Shown here: piece after piece, positions 59,412-64,000 of the stretch
How the letters are laid out: every line of letters starts with the position of its first letter
Numbering within the stretch: the first letter of the stretch is position 1
From: DASUAS01 sp963809795
GTDB lineage: Bacteria > Actinomycetota > Acidimicrobiia > IMCC26256 > DASPTH01
Reading direction: 5' to 3'
Assembly: GCA_963809795.1 (NCBI GenBank)
Contig: CAWELN010000009.1
Location: 186,001-250,000 of the forward strand
Length of the DNA: 64,000 bases
Position numbers and translations under genes: made by a program
The notes under the pieces: model-generated
Seen by the model: the letters and a program-made list of their open reading frames with translations, nothing else
Databases searched by the model: none
Told to the model about the DNA's origin: nothing

Positions 59412-59523
59412 CGCGACCGGCCAAGGTGGCTTGCCCGTTTCAGCGGTGGTTCAGTGCAGCCTTCCTACCGTCTCGAGCATGTGCGGAAGCACGGGTGACG
59501 GCAGCCAGTTCCAGGAGAGCCGG

Positions 59524-59739
59524 TCAGAGGCTCCGTCTCCGCTCGTTGTGGTTGTGCACCCCGGCCACGGCCAGGCAGAGCGCAACGCCGCTGAACACGG
59601 TGGCGGCCACACCGTCACCTTTGACCAGTGCGTAGGCCGCAGCCATCGAGCCGACCGCCACCCCGAAGCACGGCCCGAGCACAGGCCAACGCTCGGCGAG
59701 TGACTGCCGCCCTCCACCGTGGCCATCGCAGTCGCTCAT
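59524..59739 (-). CDS. Small membrane protein, function unknown
   Basis: From ATG 59739 a 71-residue protein is predicted with two hydrophobic segments (FGVAVGSMAAAYALV and GVAATVFSGVALCLAVAGV) separated by a short loop, plus a His/Cys-containing N-terminus (SDCDGHGGG). It converges on the DedA gene. The frame keeps high third-position GC, but no family is recognised. Confidence 0.45.
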   Translation of the reverse strand: MSDCDGHGGGRQSLAERWPVLGPCFGVAVGSMAAAYALVKGDGVAATVFSGVALCLAVAGVHNHNERRRSL

Positions 59740-59838
59740 GTGGCGAGTGTGGGGCGGGTCGGATGAACCGCCAATGAGGTGGTGGCGAAACGCAGGGTTC
59801 TCATGCAGCTCTAGCAATCGCCCGCGACGCTGGCGGCG

Positions 59839-61506
59839 ATGACCGCCGAGACATCGGCCGGGCCCGCATGGTGGCCTACGACGACGTTGACGAACGCGCG
59901 AGCCGTCGGTGCCGCCCTGGTCGCGGCGGCGTCAGTCGTCCTCGTGCACGTTGTCGGGTGGACGGGCCCCGACGTTCCGGCGCAGCTCTACCGCGTGATG
60001 CTGTTCCGCACCTCCGGATTCGCGCTGTGGGACACCCACTGGTATGCGGGGCACGCCCTGCTGCCGTACTCGGTGCTGTATCCCGCCCTCGGCGCAGCGT
60101 TCGGCGTCTACGGCGCGGCTGCGCTCGCCGCCGCCGTGGCCGCGTGGTCGTTCGACCGGATCGTGCGGGAGGAATTCGGTACCTCGTCGTGGCTTGCGTC
60201 GGCGATGTTCGTGTCGGCCCTCGCCGTGCCCGTGATCGTGGGCCAGTTCGCCTTCCTCTGCGGCGAAGCGAGCGCCCTTGTCGCCCTGGTGCTGTGGCGG
60301 AAAGCGCGTGTGGCTCCGATGCTCGTCAGTGCGATCGCGGCGGCGCTGTTCAGCCCGGTCGCGGCCGTGTTGCTCATCGTCATCATGGGTGCGGTGGCGC
60401 TCGTGAGAGGCGGCGACCGGCGACAGCGCTCCCTCGTGGCGATCGCCGGGGCGGCGACGCCCCTCGTTGTCCTGACCCTCACGTATCCGAACCAGGGCAC
60501 GTTCCCGTACAAGTCGAGCGACCTGGTCGTGACGCTGATCGTCGCCGCGTTGTTCGCTTGCGCCGCGCCGCGTCGCTACGCGGTCATCCGGGTGGCGGCG
60601 TGCGCATACGCCGTGGTGGCCGTGGTCGATTTCCTGGTTCCGAACGCGCTGGGTGCGAACTATGAACGCCTTGCTCTCGCGGTCAGCCCGGCGCTCCTCC
60701 TCGCGTTGGCGCGGCTTTCCGGGCGACGGTGGCTCTTCCTGGGCGTCGTCCCTCTGCTGGTCTGGCAATGGAGCCCTGCGGTGCCCGCGCTTGTGGCAGC
60801 TGGACCTGCGGGCAGCGACGCCGCCTACTACCGACCGCTGGTCCGCTACTTGCGGTCACAGCCCGGCGTCGGGCGGGTCGAGATCCCCTTCACCGCGGCG
60901 CATTGGGAATCGGTCTACGTCGCGCCGCACATCCCACTTGCTCGCGGTTGGGAGCGGCAGACCGATATCGCCAACAACCCGATCTTCTACGGGAGCAGCT
61001 TGTCCGCGACCGAGTACCAAAAGTGGCTCGTGGACCAAGGAGTGACCTGGGTTGCGCTGCCCGACGAACCGCTCGACTACTCGTCCACCGCTGAGGGACA
61101 GCTCTTGCGCGCGCGGCCGTTGCCGTTCCTCCAGCAGGTGTGGCAAGACCAGCACTGGAAGGTCTGGAGAGTGAGAGGCTCCCCGGGCATTGTGGCCCCG
61201 CCGGCGCGGCTCGTGACGCTGGGCATCTCGAGCTTCGTCGTGGACGTCCCCAAACCGGGCACCCTCACCGTGCGCGTGCACTACACGGATGCGTGGACGG
61301 TCACGAGCGGCGCAGCGTGCGTTGATGAGGCCCCCGGAGAGTGGACGCGCGTCATCGTGGCCCACCCAGGGCGGGTGACCGTCGCCGCCTCGCTGTTCGG
61401 TGCCGCAGGTTGTGAAGGTCCGGACCGACCCGCGTCGACACCGACGAAGAGTCCGCGACGGGGCCTCGTCCAGCGTGCTGCCGCTCCTCGACGCCCACCG
61501 GCCTGA
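59839..61506 (+). CDS. Polytopic membrane protein, possible GT-C-type glycosyltransferase-like protein
   Basis: The 555-residue protein has about nine transmembrane helices in residues 20-330. A first loop (FRTSGFALWDTHWYAGHALLPYSVLYP) ahead of the second helix recalls GT-C-fold enzymes, but no clear DxD/ExD pair is seen. Residues 330-530 form a soluble extracytoplasmic domain with RVEIPFTAAHWESVYVAPHIPLARGWERQ. It could be an arabinofuranosyl- or mannosyl-transferase-like protein or a membrane protein of unknown role. It stands alone, convergent with the ABC permease gene. Confidence 0.6.
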   Translation: MTAETSAGPAWWPTTTLTNARAVGAALVAAASVVLVHVVGWTGPDVPAQLYRVMLFRTSGFALWDTHWYAGHALLPYSVLYPALGAAFGVYGAAALAAAVAAWSFDRIVREEFGTSSWLASAMFVSALAVPVIVGQFAFLCGEASALVALVLWRKARVAPMLVSAIAAALFSPVAAVLLIVIMGAVALVRGGDRRQRSLVAIAGAATPLVVLTLTYPNQGTFPYKSSDLVVTLIVAALFACAAPRRYAVIRVAACAYAVVAVVDFLVPNALGANYERLALAVSPALLLALARLSGRRWLFLGVVPLLVWQWSPAVPALVAAGPAGSDAAYYRPLVRYLRSQPGVGRVEIPFTAAHWESVYVAPHIPLARGWERQTDIANNPIFYGSSLSATEYQKWLVDQGVTWVALPDEPLDYSSTAEGQLLRARPLPFLQQVWQDQHWKVWRVRGSPGIVAPPARLVTLGISSFVVDVPKPGTLTVRVHYTDAWTVTSGAACVDEAPGEWTRVIVAHPGRVTVAASLFGAAGCEGPDRPASTPTKSPRRGLVQRAAAPRRPPA

Positions 61507-62334
61507 CTACGACAAGATGTCCTTGCGGCGGAACCACCACCAGGCGATGCCAAGGAAGAGGATCACGTAGCCGAGTTGCAGGAGCGTCCCGCGCAGCATG
61601 TTCGCGTCGGGGCCGCCGTTGCCGGTGAAGAGGTGGTCCCAAGAATCGAAGTAGTGGGTGGGGAACACGTTGCGGATCGAGCCGATGGCGGTGATGCCGT
61701 CGAGGATCTGTGACACCACGTACAGCCCGACCGCCGCGAACACCGCCGCCGCGGGTGTGTCGGTCATCGTCGACGCCATGAACCCGAGGGCGATGACACT
61801 GGAGAGCTGCCAGAGCACGTAGAGCGTCGCGAGCGCGAGGTTCGCCACGATGTGCAGATCCGACTGCGAGAAGCCCAACACCGCAAGTTCCAGCGGGTGC
61901 CAGCCGAACGCGACTGCGCCCGCGACGAGCCCGGTGAGAACGATGAGTGCTGCTGCGATCACGCACAGCACCAGCGTCGATGCCAGCTTCGCTCCCAGCA
62001 AGCGGCCGCGGGGAATGGGCCGGGTCAGGAGTGCGCGGAGGTTGCCCCAGTTCGCTTCGGCAGCGATGACGTCACCTGCGAAGAGTGCGACGACAATGAC
62101 GAGCAGGAACCGACTCATGAACTGCAACGAGGCGACCCCGAGGTACGCGCCGGTCTTGGTGGCGAGATAGGAGAACGCATCGTTGGTGTCGCGGAGATCC
62201 TCGGGTCGCGCTGGCGGATTCGACTTCAGTGCCAGGGTGATGATCAAGGGGATCAACACCATGACGCCGAGAGCGACGTAGGTACGCGGTCGGTACCACT
62301 GCTTCACCATCTCGGTACGGAACACCGCGAACAT
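61507..62334 (-). CDS. ABC-2 type transporter permease
   Basis: The 275-residue membrane protein has six helices. The first follows a short amphipathic segment (RTEMVKQWYRPRTYVALGVMVLIPLII). AAEANWGNLRALLTRPIPRGRLLGAKL is the coupling region typical of ABC-2 exporters. Its ATG (62334) overlaps the stop of the ATPase gene by one base (TGATG), so the pair forms one exporter. The substrate is unknown. Confidence 0.88.
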   Translation of the reverse strand: MFAVFRTEMVKQWYRPRTYVALGVMVLIPLIITLALKSNPPARPEDLRDTNDAFSYLATKTGAYLGVASLQFMSRFLLVIVVALFAGDVIAAEANWGNLRALLTRPIPRGRLLGAKLASTLVLCVIAAALIVLTGLVAGAVAFGWHPLELAVLGFSQSDLHIVANLALATLYVLWQLSSVIALGFMASTMTDTPAAAVFAAVGLYVVSQILDGITAIGSIRNVFPTHYFDSWDHLFTGNGGPDANMLRGTLLQLGYVILFLGIAWWWFRRKDILS

Positions 62335-63248
62335 CAATGTTCCTCGTGTTCGAGCAGGCCGAGGAACGCGTCCTCGAGGCGATGGCGCGACACGATGGTG
62401 TCGACCCCGATGCCTCCCTCTACAAGCCAAGCGACCACATCGCGTCTCTCGATGCCTTCGAAGTCGACGCTGAGGCCCGGGGGATCGGGATGCACCCAGC
62501 GCACATGGGGATGGGCCTCGAGGAGCGTTCGTGCGCGCTCGACGTCGTCGACCTCCACGTAGGCAGAGGTGGTTGCCGCGGTGAGCTCGTCGATGGTGCC
62601 GCTGGCGATCAGCTTGCCGCGATCCATGACGACCACTCGGTTGCACACCTGCTCGACCTCGCTCAACAAATGGCTCGACAGCAGCACGGTCACGCCTTCG
62701 CCGGCGAGTCGCTGCAGCAGTGAGCGGATCTCGCGCATCTCACCGGGGTCGAGGCCGTTCGTGGGTTCGTCGAGAACCATCACCTCGGGGCCGCTGAGCA
62801 GCGCGCGGGCTACACCGAGACGCTGACGCATGCCCTGCGAGTAGGTCTTCACCTTGCGATCGATGGCGTCACCGAGCCCGGCAACGCTGAGCGCCGGCGC
62901 GAGGTTCGCATCCTCGAGATTGCCGCCCAGTGCCTCCCAATAGACCTGCAGGTTCTTCCGACCGGTGAGGTAGGGGACGAACTGCGCGTGCTCGATCATC
63001 GTGCCGACGCGGGCCAACACCGGATTGCTCGGCGTGATCGTAGAGCCGAGCACACGACCCTCACCATGCGTCGGTCGAACGAGCCCGACCAACATGCGCA
63101 GCGTGGTGGTCTTCCCCGCGCCGTTGGGGCCGAGCAACCCGCACACGTCGCCGTGGTCGACGGAGAACGTGAGGTCGTCGACCGCGCGCACACCGGCGCC
63201 GAACTGCTTCGTCAGTCCTGCGATCTCGATCACCGGCACGATATCCAC
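62334..63248 (-). CDS. ABC transporter ATP-binding protein
   Basis: The 304-residue ATPase has Walker A GLLGPNGAGKTTTLRMLVGL (about residues 38-57), a Q-loop region GTMIEHAQFVPYLTGR and signature SQGMRQRLGVARALL. Walker B is VMVLDEPTNGLDPGEM and the H-loop is LSSHLLSEVEQVC. A C-terminal regulatory extension follows. It drives the ABC-2 permease encoded just downstream. GTG 63248 is annotated, but GTG 63239, with GAGG eight bases upstream, is equally possible. Confidence 0.9.
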   Translation of the reverse strand: MDIVPVIEIAGLTKQFGAGVRAVDDLTFSVDHGDVCGLLGPNGAGKTTTLRMLVGLVRPTHGEGRVLGSTITPSNPVLARVGTMIEHAQFVPYLTGRKNLQVYWEALGGNLEDANLAPALSVAGLGDAIDRKVKTYSQGMRQRLGVARALLSGPEVMVLDEPTNGLDPGEMREIRSLLQRLAGEGVTVLLSSHLLSEVEQVCNRVVVMDRGKLIASGTIDELTAATTSAYVEVDDVERARTLLEAHPHVRWVHPDPPGLSVDFEGIERRDVVAWLVEGGIGVDTIVSRHRLEDAFLGLLEHEEH

Positions 63249-63522
63249 CTCGGATGTCTCTCCGCGCTCTCATCACACCTTCACGCGCGCGTCGCGTGCG
63301 AGCGCGAAGGACCGGCCGAGCAGTCCGTCTCCCGACCGGTCCTCCGGCGTTCACTCCTGGTTTCCTTCTGGCTCCCCGACGCATGGCGGCTGGCGAGGAG
63401 GGACGGAGGGCCCCAAGCGCGAACGACCGCCTCACTACGCACCATGCTGGTTGAACGCAGCCTGAACTCGGCTTCCGAGCTCGCAGGCGCGAGGGAATGT
63501 GCGCCAGAGCGGGCATCACGCG
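63249..63522. other. Intergenic region before the ABC exporter operon
   Basis: These 274 bases hold no convincing gene. They should contain the promoter of the ABC operon, but no clear -10/-35 pair or operator dyad was found by eye. Confidence 0.4.
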
Positions 63523-64000
63523 TTACCGCCCGGGCTCCGTTCTCGTACCGTCGACGTTCGAATGCCGGCTGGTGGCGAGCGGCGCGAGCGCGACGGTGAG
63601 GCCGGCGACCCACAGGCTGCCGAGGAGCCAGCCGCCGAGTACATCGGTGGCCCAGTGCATCCCGAGGTAGATGCGCGAGAGGCCGACGAGGAACACGATG
63701 AGCGCCGCCACGGTCCACGCCGTGGCGCGGAAGGGACGGGACCGGGTGAGGATCGTGACCACGATTGCCAGCGCGAAGTACGTCGCGGCGGCTTGGGTCG
63801 AGTGCCCGGACGGGAAGGCCGAGGAATGCGATTGTTGGAGGCGTATGTCGACGGGCGGGCGATCCCGGCCGATCACATCCTTCGCGAGAACGCTGAGGAG
63901 CGAGGCTCCGCCAACGGCGAGCGCGACGAACACGGCGAGCCATCGTCGTCGGCCGATGAGCAGCGCGACGACGACCAGGATGGAGAGGGGGAAGACGACG
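63523..64000 (-). CDS. PAP2-family phosphatase (5' end beyond the window)
   Basis: The frame is open to the window edge and encodes at least 158 residues with four to five helices. All three PAP2 motifs are present: KDVIGRDRP (KxxxxxxRP), AFPSGHS (PSGH) and SRIYLGMHW (SRxxxxxH). Such membrane phosphatases remove phosphate from undecaprenyl pyrophosphate or phosphatidic acid on the outer face. The N-terminus is missing. Confidence 0.88.
   Translation of the reverse strand, partial: VVFPLSILVVVALLIGRRRWLAVFVALAVGGASLLSVLAKDVIGRDRPPVDIRLQQSHSSAFPSGHSTQAAATYFALAIVVTILTRSRPFRATAWTVAALIVFLVGLSRIYLGMHWATDVLGGWLLGSLWVAGLTVALAPLATSRHSNVDGTRTEPGR

Overview
The window is high-GC DNA from an actinobacterium. 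The 16S rRNA and the gene order suggest Acidimicrobiia, but that placement rests on reading and not on an alignment. It opens with a complete rRNA operon in the order 16S, 23S, 5S (about 0.75-6.7 kb) with no tRNA in the spacer. The 23S gene is split at E. coli position 1931 by a 775-nt group I intron. The ribozyme core can be paired by eye (P3, P4, P7, P8, P9), and the intron carries a LAGLIDADG homing endonuclease gene.

From 6.8 to 42 kb lies a dense housekeeping block. It resembles the order known from Mycobacterium tuberculosis (HAD phosphatase - tlyA - nadK - recN - steA - steB/mctB - pyrG - nudix - xerD, then scpA - scpB - rluB - cmk - der). Added to it are a 2-oxoacid:ferredoxin oxidoreductase (korAB), trpS, a shikimate/tyrosine branch (aroH - tyrA - aroA), plsC, ispH and a DUF512 radical SAM protein. 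Between steB and pyrG sit a phosphatase-like membrane protein, a MraY/WecA-like phosphosugar transferase and a glycosyltransferase, which together suggest synthesis of an envelope polymer. Genes here overlap by GTGA, ATGA or TGATG. Several transcription units start with a TANNNT -10 box about 6-8 nt before the start codon, as expected for leaderless mRNAs.

From 42 to 44.8 kb there is an isolated tadE/tadG-like pair, a small zinc-ribbon membrane protein and tRNA-Pro(GGG). From 45 to 58.6 kb the gene content becomes accessory and catabolic: TauD dioxygenase, flavin monooxygenase, two SDRs, acyl-CoA dehydrogenase, alpha/beta hydrolase, SnoaL-like proteins, two methyltransferases, an APH-like kinase and a DtxR-type regulator. 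Mixed in are 5'-truncated remnants of an F420 oxidoreductase, an amidohydrolase and an acyl-CoA dehydrogenase. The end of the window (58.6-64 kb) holds a DedA protein, membrane proteins, an ABC-2 exporter and a PAP2 phosphatase cut by the window edge.

Seven genes, including the normally essential pyrG and ispH, are each interrupted by exactly one extra base. Removing one base restores a full-length protein every time. This points to systematic indel errors in the assembly more than to true pseudogenes. A GC-rich dispersed palindromic repeat occurs in four intergenic spots. A shorter related-looking unit has duplicated the scpA/scpB start junction.
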